Position numbers and translations under genes: made by a program
Assembly: GCA_016707525.1 (NCBI GenBank)
Contig: JADJHP010000001.1
Coordinates: 248,001-312,000, forward strand
DNA: 64,000 nt
DNA from: Ignavibacteriota bacterium
GTDB taxonomy: Bacteria; Bacteroidota; Ignavibacteria; UBA10030; UBA6906
Direction of reading: 5' to 3'
The notes under the pieces: model-generated
Databases searched by the model: none
What the model was told of the DNA's origin: nothing
Seen by the model: the letters and a program-made list of their open reading frames with translations, nothing else
Part shown: positions 52,447-62,181 of the stretch, piece by piece
Layout: the number at the start of each line of letters is the position of its first letter
Position numbering within the stretch: position 1 is the first letter of the stretch

Positions 52447-53570
52447 TGCGTCACCCGTCCGTTCCGATATGCATCCTTGCAAGCCAGTATTTCGGATGGG
52501 GCATCTATGGCGGCTTCGGCAGCATGTCGCGCATGCTGGCCGAGTCGCTTGCTGCATCCGGGTTCGAGGTCGAGGTCATTGTTCCGCGCAGACAGGGGCA
52601 GGAACCTCTCGAGGAGATCAACGGCGTTCAGGTGAGGAGTTTCCCGATCTCCCGGCCTCACGAAGCGTATCGTCTCCTCCGCGCCTCCCGGGCGCGGATC
52701 TTTCATTCTCAGGATCCGACGGTGCTCAGTGCGGCCGCGCGCGCCATGCATCCCCGGCGGGTGCACCTGATCACGTGCCGCGATCCACGGGATAGGAACG
52801 ATTGGTGGACGGAATTCCTGTACGCGACACCGGCACGCCGCGTGCTCACACCCCTCAACTATCTTTCGGAGTCGGGCCCCCTCATTGCTGCGGCTGTTCG
52901 CCGTGCTGACGGTGTGTACGTTCCGGCGCACTTCCTCAGGACCAAAGTACAGCGGATGTACCGGTTGCCGGAACCGGCGGGATTCATCCCGAATCTGATC
53001 GAGGTGCCGGCCACAATGCCGGGGCGGTCAGGTCCCCCGGTGTTCGTCTCGGTCGCGCGATGGGACCGTCGTAAGCGCCCGGAAGTATTCCTTGACCTTG
53101 CGGCGCTGTTCCCGCAGTACACGTTCGTTGCCGTCGGCCGCGGAAGCGCATCCGCCGAGAGTTCCTACGATGCCGCCCTGCGGAAACGGTACGAGGGGAT
53201 CCCGAACCTTGAAATGCCGGGATTCATCAATCGCTTCACCGAGCCGGAGCGGATGCACGCACTCCTCTGCAGGGCACACGTGTTCGTGAACACCGCGGCG
53301 CGTGAGGGCCTCCCGCTGACGTTCCTCGAAGCGGCAGCCCACGGCTGTGCGATCCTCAGCGCGGTCAACCCCGACGGGTTCGCGGAACGTTTTGGGGTCA
53401 TGGTCGCCGATGACGATTTTGCCGCCGGCGTCCGACGCATCCTGGATGCGGATCCGGAATCCCTCGGTTCCCGGGCACGGGAATACGTCATGGCAACGTA
53501 CGAGAAGTCCGCCGCTCTCGCAGCGCATATCGTGGAGTACGAACGGCATGCCCGCCTCAAACATCTCTAA
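52446..53570 (+). CDS. Glycosyltransferase family 4
   Basis: A 374-residue GT-B enzyme. The N-terminal domain has ICILASQYFGWGIYGGFGSM, and the donor domain has FVSVARWDRRKRPEVFLDL and the motif NTAAREGLPLTFLEAAAHGC with the catalytic-type E-x7-E pattern. It overlaps the preceding stop as TGATG. It overlaps the flippase gene by 23 bases. The acceptor and sugar cannot be told from the sequence. Confidence 0.85.
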   Translation: MRHPSVPICILASQYFGWGIYGGFGSMSRMLAESLAASGFEVEVIVPRRQGQEPLEEINGVQVRSFPISRPHEAYRLLRASRARIFHSQDPTVLSAAARAMHPRRVHLITCRDPRDRNDWWTEFLYATPARRVLTPLNYLSESGPLIAAAVRRADGVYVPAHFLRTKVQRMYRLPEPAGFIPNLIEVPATMPGRSGPPVFVSVARWDRRKRPEVFLDLAALFPQYTFVAVGRGSASAESSYDAALRKRYEGIPNLEMPGFINRFTEPERMHALLCRAHVFVNTAAREGLPLTFLEAAAHGCAILSAVNPDGFAERFGVMVADDDFAAGVRRILDADPESLGSRAREYVMATYEKSAALAAHIVEYERHARLKHL

Positions 53571-55095
53571 GGGGGTCCTGTCGGTCGGGTTGTGGACGAT
53601 CACGCGCGTGACCGCGTCGATGCTTGCGACCCCTTTCATTTCGCGTGCGCTCGGGACCGAAGGCTACGGGCAGTACGCATACTACCTCTCGGTGTTGTTC
53701 CTCGCTGCCCCTCTTGCGAATGCCGGCACGCTGCAATCCCTCTCGCGCTCTCTCGCCGAGCGGCCGGATCAGAACCGCCGTGCACGCATCGCTCTGCTCA
53801 GCGGATGGCTGTGCTTCTTGGGATTCATCCTGGTGGGATCCATCACGGGCTGGATCATTGCTCCGGACATCCCTGATGATCAGGGGTGGCCCCTTATCGC
53901 GATCCTCCTTGGCTGTCTCGGCTTTGATGTTCTCTGGTTCTATGCCCGCGGGATACTGTATGGGCTGCACCGCGAGGAACTCGCCGGAACTGCCGGCGCC
54001 ACCGCCTCGCTCGTGACCGCCGCGGTGAGCGCCGTGCTGGCGGTGCAGGGCTTCGGGATCCCGGGCGTGTTCCTCGGGCTTCTCCTCGGGAATGCATTCA
54101 TGGCGATCAGGTCGCTGGTCGCAGCCCGCCGGTTGATCCCGCGGACCACACTGCGGACCGCTCTGGCTTCGGATGATCCCCGACCCCGTGACCTGGTGGG
54201 GTTCACCCTGATGACCATGCTCTATGCATCGTTCAGTATGATGCTCTACCGATCGGGTGTCGTGCTCGTTCACCATCTGACACGTGACAATACGGCGACA
54301 GGATTGTTCGCGACCGCACTGCAAATGGCGGAATTCGTATGGGTCCTGGTGATCGCCGTCGAGGGTGTCATGCTCCAATCCACCGCCCGGTTGTGGCACG
54401 AAGGACGCACCGCGGAGATCAGCCTCCTTGTGAGCCGGGCCCTCCGCGCGGTGGCTCTCGTGACAGGATTTCTCCTGACCTGTGTCTTCGTCTTCGCCGA
54501 GGATCTGCTCGCGCTCTACTTCGGGAGGGCGTTCGTCGGCGCGGCTCCCGTCCTCCGGATCCTGATCCCCGGGGTGTTCAGCTTCTCCCTCGGCCGTCTG
54601 ATCGGCCCCGTTCTCCATGCGCGCGGAGGTGTCCTCCGTCTTGCCGCGGTGGTCGGGGGTGCGACCGCACTCAACGCCCTGCTGGCATACGTACTGGTGC
54701 CGGCATGGGGCATCAAGGGCGCAGCGGTGTCGACCGGCACCGCCTACGCCGTGGTGCTGCTTCCGTATGCGATCTCGCTTCGTTCGGCCGGCGTCGCGGC
54801 GTTCCACGGCTTCAGCCCTGCAAAGCAACTCCTCAGTCTTCTTGCGACCGGACTCGTGATGGCCACCATCGCGCATGCCCCTGTGCCGGCAGTCCTGCGC
54901 ATGGTGCTCGGAGGCGTTGCCGGCGGGATCGTCTTCGCGTCACTTGTGCTGCGACTGGGGCTTGTGAGAGTTCCGGAGTTTGACGCCCTCATCGCAAGCC
55001 TGCCACCGTCGATATCTGCACCCGGTCGCATGGCGTTTGGCCGCGTTCGCCCATTGCTGCTCTTTGTTGCAGGGAGGAGGGAAGGGGATGTCTGA
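53548..55095 (+). CDS. Polysaccharide flippase (Wzx/MATE-like)
   Basis: A 515-residue membrane protein with 12-14 hydrophobic segments, of the polysaccharide biosynthesis/oligosaccharide flippase family. The start is GVLSVGLWTITRVTASMLA, followed by the classic FISRALGTEGYGQYAYYLSV. It would carry undecaprenyl-linked glycan across the inner membrane. The ATG at 53548 lies inside the previous gene; the frame is open further up, but nothing there looks like a membrane protein. Its end overlaps the LarA-like gene by eight bases. Confidence 0.87.
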   Translation: MPASNISKGVLSVGLWTITRVTASMLATPFISRALGTEGYGQYAYYLSVLFLAAPLANAGTLQSLSRSLAERPDQNRRARIALLSGWLCFLGFILVGSITGWIIAPDIPDDQGWPLIAILLGCLGFDVLWFYARGILYGLHREELAGTAGATASLVTAAVSAVLAVQGFGIPGVFLGLLLGNAFMAIRSLVAARRLIPRTTLRTALASDDPRPRDLVGFTLMTMLYASFSMMLYRSGVVLVHHLTRDNTATGLFATALQMAEFVWVLVIAVEGVMLQSTARLWHEGRTAEISLLVSRALRAVALVTGFLLTCVFVFAEDLLALYFGRAFVGAAPVLRILIPGVFSFSLGRLIGPVLHARGGVLRLAAVVGGATALNALLAYVLVPAWGIKGAAVSTGTAYAVVLLPYAISLRSAGVAAFHGFSPAKQLLSLLATGLVMATIAHAPVPAVLRMVLGGVAGGIVFASLVLRLGLVRVPEFDALIASLPPSISAPGRMAFGRVRPLLLFVAGRREGDV

Positions 55096-56401
55096 TACGT
55101 CAGCGGCGATCCAACTTCGGCGCGGCGCCTGGGACGAAGACGGCGAAACGTCTCTCCATGTTCCTGATCACTGGCGGGTCACTGATCTACGGCTCGCGAT
55201 CTCTCCACCGCTCGGATCGCGCCAGATCAGCGAGGCGCTCGAGCGTCCCGTTGGAGGTCCGCTTCTCAGGGAACTCGCGTCAGGGAAAAAGGATATTGGA
55301 GTCATCATCGATGACCTCACGAGGCCAACACGCGCTGACGAACTCCTCGGGCCTCTCCTCGAGCATCTCGCTGCCGCAGGGGTGACCCGGGAACACCTGA
55401 CGCTGTTCATTGCCTGCGGGAGTCATGAGGGCCCTCCTCCGGCCGATGTCGCCCGCAAGGCCGGCGTTTCACTCGCGATGTTCCGGCGTGTCGTCATCCA
55501 CGATTGCCACGCGGCGTGTGTGGACCTCGGAAAGACCCGGCATGGTACCCCGGTGTCCATCAATGCTTCCCTCATGGCGTGCGATCTCCGGATCGGTGTC
55601 GGGTCCGTCTTTCCTCACCCCGCGGCCGCATTCTCGGGAGGGACAAAACTCCTCGCTCCGGGCATGTGCGGGGCGGCAACCATCCGGCACCTGCACGACC
55701 ATCTCCGGCCTGCCCGCGCTCGAGGGGGCCCGCTCGACTCCGATATCCGCAGGGAGATGAACGAGATCGCTGGCATGGGAGGGTTGGCCTCTGTGATATT
55801 GGCCGTGCCGGGCGCAGACCGCCACGCAGTTGCGTGCGTTGCAGGGCATCCGGAATCTGCTCTCGAGTACGCCGCGCATCTCTATCGTCCGTTGGCCTCA
55901 GTGTCCTTGCCAGCGCGGGAGGAGATCGATGCGGTGATCGTGGACGCGTATCCGTTCGATGGGACCCTGCAGTTCGCGCACGACCGGGCACTCTGGCCGC
56001 TCAAGGATCTCCCGGCCGAGATGCCGGTCGTTCTGATCGCGAAGTGCCAGCGGGGGGCAGGAACCCATGAGTTCTTTCCGGCCGCCGATCCTTTCACGGA
56101 ACGGGTGGTGAGGCGTGTACGGCAGGTGAACACAAACGATCTACGACGCATTCCGGAGATCCTTGCCAATGCCCTCGCCCTGCGCGCAGAACGAAAACGC
56201 CGGATCATCATCATGGCCGAAGGGGTTGGAGAGGAGGAGGTCCGGCGCGTGTTCCCGCGTGGGACCCTGTGCCCGACGTGGGAAGCGGCCTGCGCACTGA
56301 TCGACGAAAGAGTCCGTGCCGCCACACGGCGGATCGTATTCTATTCCACCGCGCCCCTGCTCCTTCCTCTCGAGAAGGGGACAAGCCCCGATACCCCATG
56401 A
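55088..56401 (+). CDS. LarA-like (DUF2088) protein in the glycan cluster
   Basis: A 437-residue protein of the LarA family, nickel-pincer-cofactor racemases and epimerases. IGVIIDDLTRPTRADELL resembles the N-terminal binding loop, FIACGSHEGPP the conserved histidine loop, and FPHPAAAFSGGTKLLAPGM the loop with the pincer-binding lysine. RHLHDH may supply the nickel histidine. No larB, larC or larE is present in the window, so cofactor supply must come from elsewhere or be absent. The ATG follows GGAGGGAAGGGG. Overlaps with the flippase and the next GT2 tie it to glycan synthesis; epimerisation of a 2-hydroxy acid or sugar is possible. Confidence 0.75.
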   Translation: MSDTSAAIQLRRGAWDEDGETSLHVPDHWRVTDLRLAISPPLGSRQISEALERPVGGPLLRELASGKKDIGVIIDDLTRPTRADELLGPLLEHLAAAGVTREHLTLFIACGSHEGPPPADVARKAGVSLAMFRRVVIHDCHAACVDLGKTRHGTPVSINASLMACDLRIGVGSVFPHPAAAFSGGTKLLAPGMCGAATIRHLHDHLRPARARGGPLDSDIRREMNEIAGMGGLASVILAVPGADRHAVACVAGHPESALEYAAHLYRPLASVSLPAREEIDAVIVDAYPFDGTLQFAHDRALWPLKDLPAEMPVVLIAKCQRGAGTHEFFPAADPFTERVVRRVRQVNTNDLRRIPEILANALALRAERKRRIIIMAEGVGEEEVRRVFPRGTLCPTWEAACALIDERVRAATRRIVFYSTAPLLLPLEKGTSPDTP

Positions 56402-57244
56402 GCGCTCAACCGCATCGTATCTCCGTGGTCATTCCGACATCTGGCCGTCCATCGCTGGCCGCGGTGCAGGTTGGTCTCTCTGTGCAATCGGTCGTCCCAC
56501 AGGAGATCTGCGTCATCGTCGACCGTGACCGGCGCGGCCCCGGGTGGGCGAGGAACCGCGGCATGGAACAGGCGAGTGGCGATATCATCGCCTTGCTTGA
56601 TGACGACACCGTACCGCCGCCGGATTGGCTCGCGTCGATGGTCTCAGCGCTCGATGAGACAGATGCAGACTGCGCCGGTGGGTCCTTCCTGGAGACCGAC
56701 CCATTGCTCAACGATGTACGGAATACGCGTCCGCTGCCATGCGAGCGGGTCCTCGATGGGTTCGGTCTGGTGGGCAACTCCGGCAACCTCGTCCTCCGGA
56801 GAATAGTGGTGGATGCAATGCGGGATCGTCATGGCCATGTGTTCATCGAATCCTGGGGCAGGTATGGGTCCGAGGATTGGGAATTGATCATGAGGATCCG
56901 GGGTGCTGGCTTCCGCCTCGTGTACGTCCCCTGTCCACGTCAGCCATCTGCGGCGGGTGACCGTTGCCGGCTATTTCCGTCACCAGTTCTTCCGGGGGAT
57001 CGGTGTTGCGCTCCTCCATCGATCGATTCGCCGGCACGGGCCGGGGGCGTCGCCGCAACAGAGTATCCTCTGGGATCCTGAACGCTCGCGCGCGGAACGA
57101 CTCCTGAATGTGTTCAAGGCGAAGGTTCTCGGCCCGCTCAATGCCGGGGCATTTCGTGAACGAAAGCACTTCCTGATCCATTGGACCGCGGAGAAATTCC
57201 AGAGTCTTGGCTATCTGTGGGGGACGATCCGCCATGGACGATGA
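56398..57244 (+). CDS. Glycosyltransferase family 2, one frameshift
   Basis: GT-A enzyme with ISVVIPTSGRPSLAAVQ, the metal motif LLDDDTVPPPDW and the acceptor-side ESWGRYGSEDWELIMRIRGA. The frame breaks at four C (56928-56931). Removing one C gives VYVPVHVSHLRRVTVAGYFR and a 281-residue chain ending at 57244. Both halves are needed for a normal GT2 with its C-terminal helical region. The ATG overlaps the LarA-like stop (ATGA), and the end overlaps the next gene by 11 bases. Confidence 0.8.
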
Positions 57245-58751
57245 TCGTTTGAGCCGCATGGAAGTGGCCGTGATGGCTGCCGGCGCAGTCCTCATCCTCT
57301 TCCTGTCGTCGATCGGGATCACACGATTCCCCCTTCCGTGGTGGGACGAAGGGTGGACGTTGAGCGTCGCGAAGAATTGGGTTGCCACCGGGCACTACGG
57401 GCATATCCTGAACGGCCTGCCCGCCGGGCCTTCGCTCTCCGCTCATCTCCCCGTTGTTGCCATCGTGTCTGCCTCGTTCATTGCCTTTGGCGTCGGACTC
57501 GCACAGGCCAGGATGGCAATGATCACCTGTGCCGTCATCACGCTCGTGCTGTTCTATGTGCTGAGCAGGCGGGTGTTTGGCCGCTCTGCTGCTTTGGTGG
57601 CAGTCGTGCTGGTCTCGATCGTTCCTGTGCAATGGGACCTTTCCATCCTTGTCCTCGGCAGGAATGTGCTGGGCGAAGTGCCCTCGCTCATGTTCATCTT
57701 GACCGGCTCGTATCTGTTCCTGGAAAGCCGCGGCAACCGCCCGCTCCTGCTCGTTGCTTCAGGGATCGTGTTCGGTCTGGCACTCGCGACGAAGGCTCAG
57801 GTCGTTCCTTTCGTCCTCTTCGGACTCGGCAGTACTTCGGCGGTACTCCTGGTCCGTCAGCGCCGGCGTGGCCTCCATGCCGGCATGGTCATCGGGCTCG
57901 CGGTCCTGGTGATGTATCTCATCGGACTCATCAGATCCATGCTGCTTGTCACTCCGGGAGTTCCTTCGGATCCCGTGGTTGGTCTGACCGAAGTGACGGC
58001 AATGGTGTTGGACCCTGCGATCCGCGGCTCAATGCTCCGCTTCGCCTTCTTCACGGGGGCGCCGCTCACGCTTGCACTGGGTGTCGCATTGACCGGGATC
58101 GTTTCGAGCCTTCGCGCGGGAAAGGAAATGTCCTGGAACGAGGTCGTCCGGATGATGCTCGCTCTTCTCGCCGGCAGTTGGTACCTGTGGTTCATCACGT
58201 TGTCGATCGGCTGGGGGCGCTACGGGTTCCCTGCGTTCTTCCTCATAGCACCATTCTCGGCAGAGCTGATCCTCCGGCTGGTCCGGGCCGTGCGCGGCAC
58301 GCTGTCCGGGATCGCCACGCCACGTATCCGCTGGGGCGCAGGCGGACTTCTGATATTCTTCTGTCTGATGGCCGGCAGGCAGGGATCGGTCGGTGTGCAG
58401 GCACTGGTCCAGGGTGTGCCCGCATCCGGTCTGGAGGAGACCGCGGCATTCATCAATCATGCTACGCCTCCCGGAGCGTCGGTGGAAACCTATGAAAGCG
58501 AATTACTCTTCCTCCTCGACAGGCCAGTCCATGTCCCACCCGCTCAATTGAACGTCGACGTCATCAGAAGGAATTGGCTCGGGGGGTCGGACACCAGGAC
58601 CTATGATCCCCTGACAGTGAATGCAGAGTATCTGATCATCGGTGCATTCGGTACAGGACTGTACGACCCCCTCATCAGAGAGGGGCGCTACGTTCCCGCC
58701 CGCCGTTTCGGGACTTATGCGATCTTCCGGCGGGCAACGGAACGCCGGTAG
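57234..58751 (+). CDS. GT39/ArnT-type membrane glycosyltransferase
   Basis: A 505-residue membrane protein with about 11-12 hydrophobic segments. The first periplasmic loop has WWDEGWTLSVAKNW, where the DE pair is the catalytic-type motif of the PMT/ArnT (GT39, GT83) fold, using polyprenyl-phosphate sugar. A soluble C-terminal part (after about 405) has VETYESELLFLLDRPVHVPP. It closes the glycan cluster. The donor may be the product of the GT2 at 50222, which is of the type that makes polyprenyl-phosphate sugars. Confidence 0.78.
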   Translation: MDDDRLSRMEVAVMAAGAVLILFLSSIGITRFPLPWWDEGWTLSVAKNWVATGHYGHILNGLPAGPSLSAHLPVVAIVSASFIAFGVGLAQARMAMITCAVITLVLFYVLSRRVFGRSAALVAVVLVSIVPVQWDLSILVLGRNVLGEVPSLMFILTGSYLFLESRGNRPLLLVASGIVFGLALATKAQVVPFVLFGLGSTSAVLLVRQRRRGLHAGMVIGLAVLVMYLIGLIRSMLLVTPGVPSDPVVGLTEVTAMVLDPAIRGSMLRFAFFTGAPLTLALGVALTGIVSSLRAGKEMSWNEVVRMMLALLAGSWYLWFITLSIGWGRYGFPAFFLIAPFSAELILRLVRAVRGTLSGIATPRIRWGAGGLLIFFCLMAGRQGSVGVQALVQGVPASGLEETAAFINHATPPGASVETYESELLFLLDRPVHVPPAQLNVDVIRRNWLGGSDTRTYDPLTVNAEYLIIGAFGTGLYDPLIREGRYVPARRFGTYAIFRRATERR

Positions 58752-58794
58752 CATTTTCCAGAGGAAGTTGGTATTTTTTCCCTGGCCCCCCTCA

Positions 58795-59949
58795 ATGACC
58801 GATCGCCCGAAGCACATAGCGCATCTCGACCTCGATTGTTTCTTCGTCTCCGTCGAGCGGATCAAGGACCCGTCGCTCCGGGGAAAGCCCGTTGCGGTCG
58901 GCGGGTCGCCGCAGGGGCGCGGCGTTGTTGCCTCGGCATCCTATGAAGCCCGTGCGTTCGGTGTGCGCTCGGCGATGTCGGCGGCCCGCGCATTGCGCCT
59001 GTGTCCCCAGCTTCTCATGGTTCGCGGGCGGCACCACGAATACGGCGAATACTCGGACCGGCTGTACGAGCGTCTCACCCGGTTGGCGCCAGTTGTTGAG
59101 CGCGCCTCGATCGATGAGTTCTATTTGGACCTGACAGGGTGCGAGGCCCTGTACAATAATGATCTCCCGGGGTTCATCCGTTCGTTGAAGGACCTTGTGT
59201 TGAAGGAGTTGGAGTTGCCGTGCTCCATCGCGCTGGCCACGGGCAAGACCCTTGCGAAGATCGCGGTGGGGACGGTGAAACCATCCGGCGTCTGTATCGT
59301 CCGCCCCGGGGAAGAGAAGGTCTTCCTCGCACCCCTTCCTGTTGGTGTCATTCCGGGGGTCGGCGCGAAGACCGAAGCCCGGCTTCACTCGCGCGGCATC
59401 CGCACGGTGGCGGATCTCCAGAACCTCTCCCGTGAGAAGGTGACAGCATTGCTCGGCGTGCATGGGAACTGGCTGCTGGAGGTTGCCAATGGTGGAGGTT
59501 CAAATGAACTCGTGACCGACTCGGTGCGGAAAAGTATCAGTCGGGAAGAGACGTTCTCGAAGGACCTGCAGAGGAAGGAAGACCTGGAACATGAGATGTT
59601 CACACTCGTGGAGGATGTCTGCTCCACCCTCCGCTCGAAGGCGTGGAATACCGCCACGATCCAGGTGAAGGTGCGGTACCAGGATTTTTCGACGCATTCC
59701 ACGGCGCGTACGATCGAGCCGACGAATGATGATACGATCGTGTTCCGCACGGCGCGCGAACTGCTGCGTAGCCTGCACGACGGCCGTCCGGTGCGCCTCA
59801 TCGGGGTCCACCTTTCGAACTTTTCCGCGGGAGAGCAGCTCGCAATGCAGTTCTCGGAACGGGACGGGAACCGCGAGAGGATGCTCAAGGCGGTCGATGA
59901 CCTCCGGGCTAAATTCGGCGATGGCGTGATCCATGTGGGGAACGCATGA
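58795..59949 (+). CDS. dinB: DNA polymerase IV (Y-family)
   Basis: Error-prone translesion polymerase, 384 residues. It has IAHLDLDCFFVSVERIKDP with the first metal aspartate, ASYEARAFGVRSAMSAARA, the catalytic acidic pair in ERASIDEFYLDLTG, the helix-hairpin-helix VGVIPGVGAKTEARL and the little-finger domain at the end. The ATG at 58795 starts the family sequence; the frame is open upstream. It overlaps the exonuclease/GIY-YIG gene by four bases (ATGA), so both are co-translated. No LexA site was recognised upstream. Confidence 0.92.
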   Translation: MTDRPKHIAHLDLDCFFVSVERIKDPSLRGKPVAVGGSPQGRGVVASASYEARAFGVRSAMSAARALRLCPQLLMVRGRHHEYGEYSDRLYERLTRLAPVVERASIDEFYLDLTGCEALYNNDLPGFIRSLKDLVLKELELPCSIALATGKTLAKIAVGTVKPSGVCIVRPGEEKVFLAPLPVGVIPGVGAKTEARLHSRGIRTVADLQNLSREKVTALLGVHGNWLLEVANGGGSNELVTDSVRKSISREETFSKDLQRKEDLEHEMFTLVEDVCSTLRSKAWNTATIQVKVRYQDFSTHSTARTIEPTNDDTIVFRTARELLRSLHDGRPVRLIGVHLSNFSAGEQLAMQFSERDGNRERMLKAVDDLRAKFGDGVIHVGNA

Positions 59950-61430
59950 ACGAGCCGATGGCGATCGTCGACCTCGAGACCACGGGGACGAGTGCGACAT
60001 ACGGACGCATCATCGAGATCGGGATCATACGCGTAGAGCGCGGGAAGGTGCAACGCGTGTACGAATCGCTTGTGAACCCCGAATGCTATATCCATCCGAT
60101 GATCGAGCAACTCACGGGGATCTCCAATCGCGATGTCGTTGGGGCACCCGTGTTCTCCGAGATCTCGCGCGAAGTGGCGAAGCTGCTGGAAGGCGCCGTC
60201 TTCGTCGCCCACAATGCGCGTTTCGACGAAGGATTCCTCAAGCAGGAATTTGCCCGGGTCGGACGTACGTTCACGCCGCGCAGTCTGTGCACCATGAAAC
60301 TTTCCCGGCGCCTCTTTCCGGAGCATCGCCGGCACGATCTCGGCAGCATCATCGAGCGGTATCAGCTGGAATGTCCGGCACGGCACAGGGCCCTCGGCGA
60401 TGCGCGCGCTGTTCTCGCATTCCTCGAGTACCTCCGCGACCATGAACCGGAGGAGCGCCTGTCCGGTGCGTACAAACATGTGGTCAAAGATATGCGCCTG
60501 CCGCCGCACATCGACCGGGCGGATGTGAAGAAGATCCCGGACTGCTGTGGCGTGTATCTGTTCTATGGCGCGAAGGATGAACTCCTGTATGTCGGCAAGA
60601 GCAAGACCATCCGGACGCGTGTGCTGAGTCATTTCTCCGCGGATACCCGTTCTGCCAAGGAGATGGAACTCAGCAGGTGCGTCGTGCGGATCGAGACACG
60701 CCCGACCCCGGGGGAGCTGGGGGCGTTGCTCCTGGAGTCGTCCCTCATCAAGGACCTGCGTCCGATCTATAATGTGATGTCCCGCCGCACGCGGCGGGTT
60801 CTCCTGGCCCGAGGCTTGACCACCGCGCAGGGATACACGAGCGTCAAGCTCGAAGAGACCGAATCGATCGGTGCCGATGACAGCGGGACGATCCTGGCGG
60901 TGTTCAAATCCCGCAAGCAGGCCGAGGAGTTTCTGCACACCGCCATTCAGGAACATGATCTGTGTTCGAAGCTGCTCGGGTTGGAACGCTCGAAGGGTGC
61001 CTGCTTCGCGTACCACCTTCATCAGTGTCATGGAGCGTGCGTGGGGGAAGAACCGGCGGGTGCCTACAACCACCGGGTGGATGCGGCGTTCAGCCGTCGC
61101 CGCGTCGTCGCGTGGCCGTTCAAGGGCACCATTGCCATCAAGGAACTGGATCCCGCCGGCGGCGACACGGAGGTTTTCTTCGTCGATAACTGGTGCCTCG
61201 TCGGTTCCGCCAGGTCCGGCGGCGACATGGAACTGGTACAGCGCTCCAAAGCGGTGCGCTTCGATTACGACACGTACAAGATCCTGTTGCGGTATCTCAC
61301 ACAACCATCGAACCGGAGGAATATCATGCCCGTGGCCGGAGGCGTGATGGACGAACCGGAGTTGTTCTCATGGCAGCCGGATATCGTACCGGCGGAGAAT
61401 GGCGAGGAGGATCCGTATGACATCGCATGA
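59946..61430 (+). CDS. DnaQ-like exonuclease fused to a UvrC/Cho-type GIY-YIG nuclease domain
   Basis: A 494-residue protein. Residues 4-165 are a DEDDh 3'-5' exonuclease: D9 and E11 (IVDLETTG), FVAHNARFDEGFL, and H and D in RHRALGDARAVLAF. Residues about 195-285 are a GIY-YIG domain (CGVYLFYGAKDELLYVGKSK, RTRVLSHF, LGALLLESSLIKDLRPIYN). The C-terminal part has cysteines spaced as in UvrC (GACFAYHLHQCHGACVG). The fusion is known in several phyla. Coupling to dinB suggests a DNA repair role; exact activity is not established here. Confidence 0.87.
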   Translation: MNEPMAIVDLETTGTSATYGRIIEIGIIRVERGKVQRVYESLVNPECYIHPMIEQLTGISNRDVVGAPVFSEISREVAKLLEGAVFVAHNARFDEGFLKQEFARVGRTFTPRSLCTMKLSRRLFPEHRRHDLGSIIERYQLECPARHRALGDARAVLAFLEYLRDHEPEERLSGAYKHVVKDMRLPPHIDRADVKKIPDCCGVYLFYGAKDELLYVGKSKTIRTRVLSHFSADTRSAKEMELSRCVVRIETRPTPGELGALLLESSLIKDLRPIYNVMSRRTRRVLLARGLTTAQGYTSVKLEETESIGADDSGTILAVFKSRKQAEEFLHTAIQEHDLCSKLLGLERSKGACFAYHLHQCHGACVGEEPAGAYNHRVDAAFSRRRVVAWPFKGTIAIKELDPAGGDTEVFFVDNWCLVGSARSGGDMELVQRSKAVRFDYDTYKILLRYLTQPSNRRNIMPVAGGVMDEPELFSWQPDIVPAENGEEDPYDIA

Positions 61431-62145
61431 TGTGCAGCTGCCGGACCCTGACCGGGTCATGCGTGAAGTGACCACCGATATGATCGTGCGTGCCCTGCGG
61501 CTTGCCCGCAAGAAAAGGCGGACGATCCACATCTCGAAGACCGCCAACGGGAAGGGTGTCGACATCGCGACGCTGGACCCGGCGACGGCGGATGGGGCCG
61601 AACGGTTGAAGGCATATCTCACGCCCGGTCAGCGGTACTACACGTTCTCAGGCCTCGGGGCTCCCGAGGAGCCGAATGCCATCAACTGGCGTCAGATCAA
61701 TCTCCCGTTTGGCCGCCGGATCCTCGTGCTGTTCCAGGTTGGCATTTCGTTCTTCATGAAGGGGACCCCGCTGAAGAATAAACTGTATCGATGGATGGGC
61801 GCCCATATTGGCAGCAACGTCGAGATCATGCAGATGGTCTGGCTGGACCACTATCGCCCGGAACTGGTCTTTGTGGGCGATAACACGCTGATCGGGGCAT
61901 TCAGCCGCCTGACGGTGCACGCCTATGAAGGGTGCGGAAAATTCAGGTACGGCTTGATTGAGATCGGTGCACACTGTACCATAGGAGCGGGCACGGGCAT
62001 CGGCCCGGTCCGTATCGAGAACAACGTCAGGACACTACCGGGGACCACGATTTCTCCGTATCTTGCAAGGGTGCGGGCTGGGTCGGTTGTGGGCTACGCC
62101 CCGCCGCCGGTGAAGTTGCCGGATCCGCCTCCAGAAAAGAGCTGA
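61417..62145 (+). CDS. Left-handed beta-helix (hexapeptide) acyltransferase-like protein
   Basis: A 242-residue protein. The N-terminal 110 residues are basic and alpha-helical. The C-terminal part has imperfect hexapeptide repeats (MGAHIGSNVEIMQMVWLDHY, VGDNTLIGAFSRLTVHAYEG, IEIGAHCTIGAGTGIGPVRI, ENNVRTLPGTTISPY), so it folds as a left-handed beta-helix like CysE/LacA-type acetyltransferases. The ATG at 61417 follows GAGGAGG and overlaps the preceding gene by 14 bases. Substrate unknown. Confidence 0.7.
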   Translation: MTSHDVQLPDPDRVMREVTTDMIVRALRLARKKRRTIHISKTANGKGVDIATLDPATADGAERLKAYLTPGQRYYTFSGLGAPEEPNAINWRQINLPFGRRILVLFQVGISFFMKGTPLKNKLYRWMGAHIGSNVEIMQMVWLDHYRPELVFVGDNTLIGAFSRLTVHAYEGCGKFRYGLIEIGAHCTIGAGTGIGPVRIENNVRTLPGTTISPYLARVRAGSVVGYAPPPVKLPDPPPEKS

Positions 62146-62181
62146 AGCGGTCATTTCTACGTTCACTACAGGAGTACACCA

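Noticed and set aside
59385..61304. Minus-strand ORF of 639 codons
   Set aside because: Shadow of dinB and the DnaQ/GIY-YIG gene, both of which have intact active sites on the plus strand.
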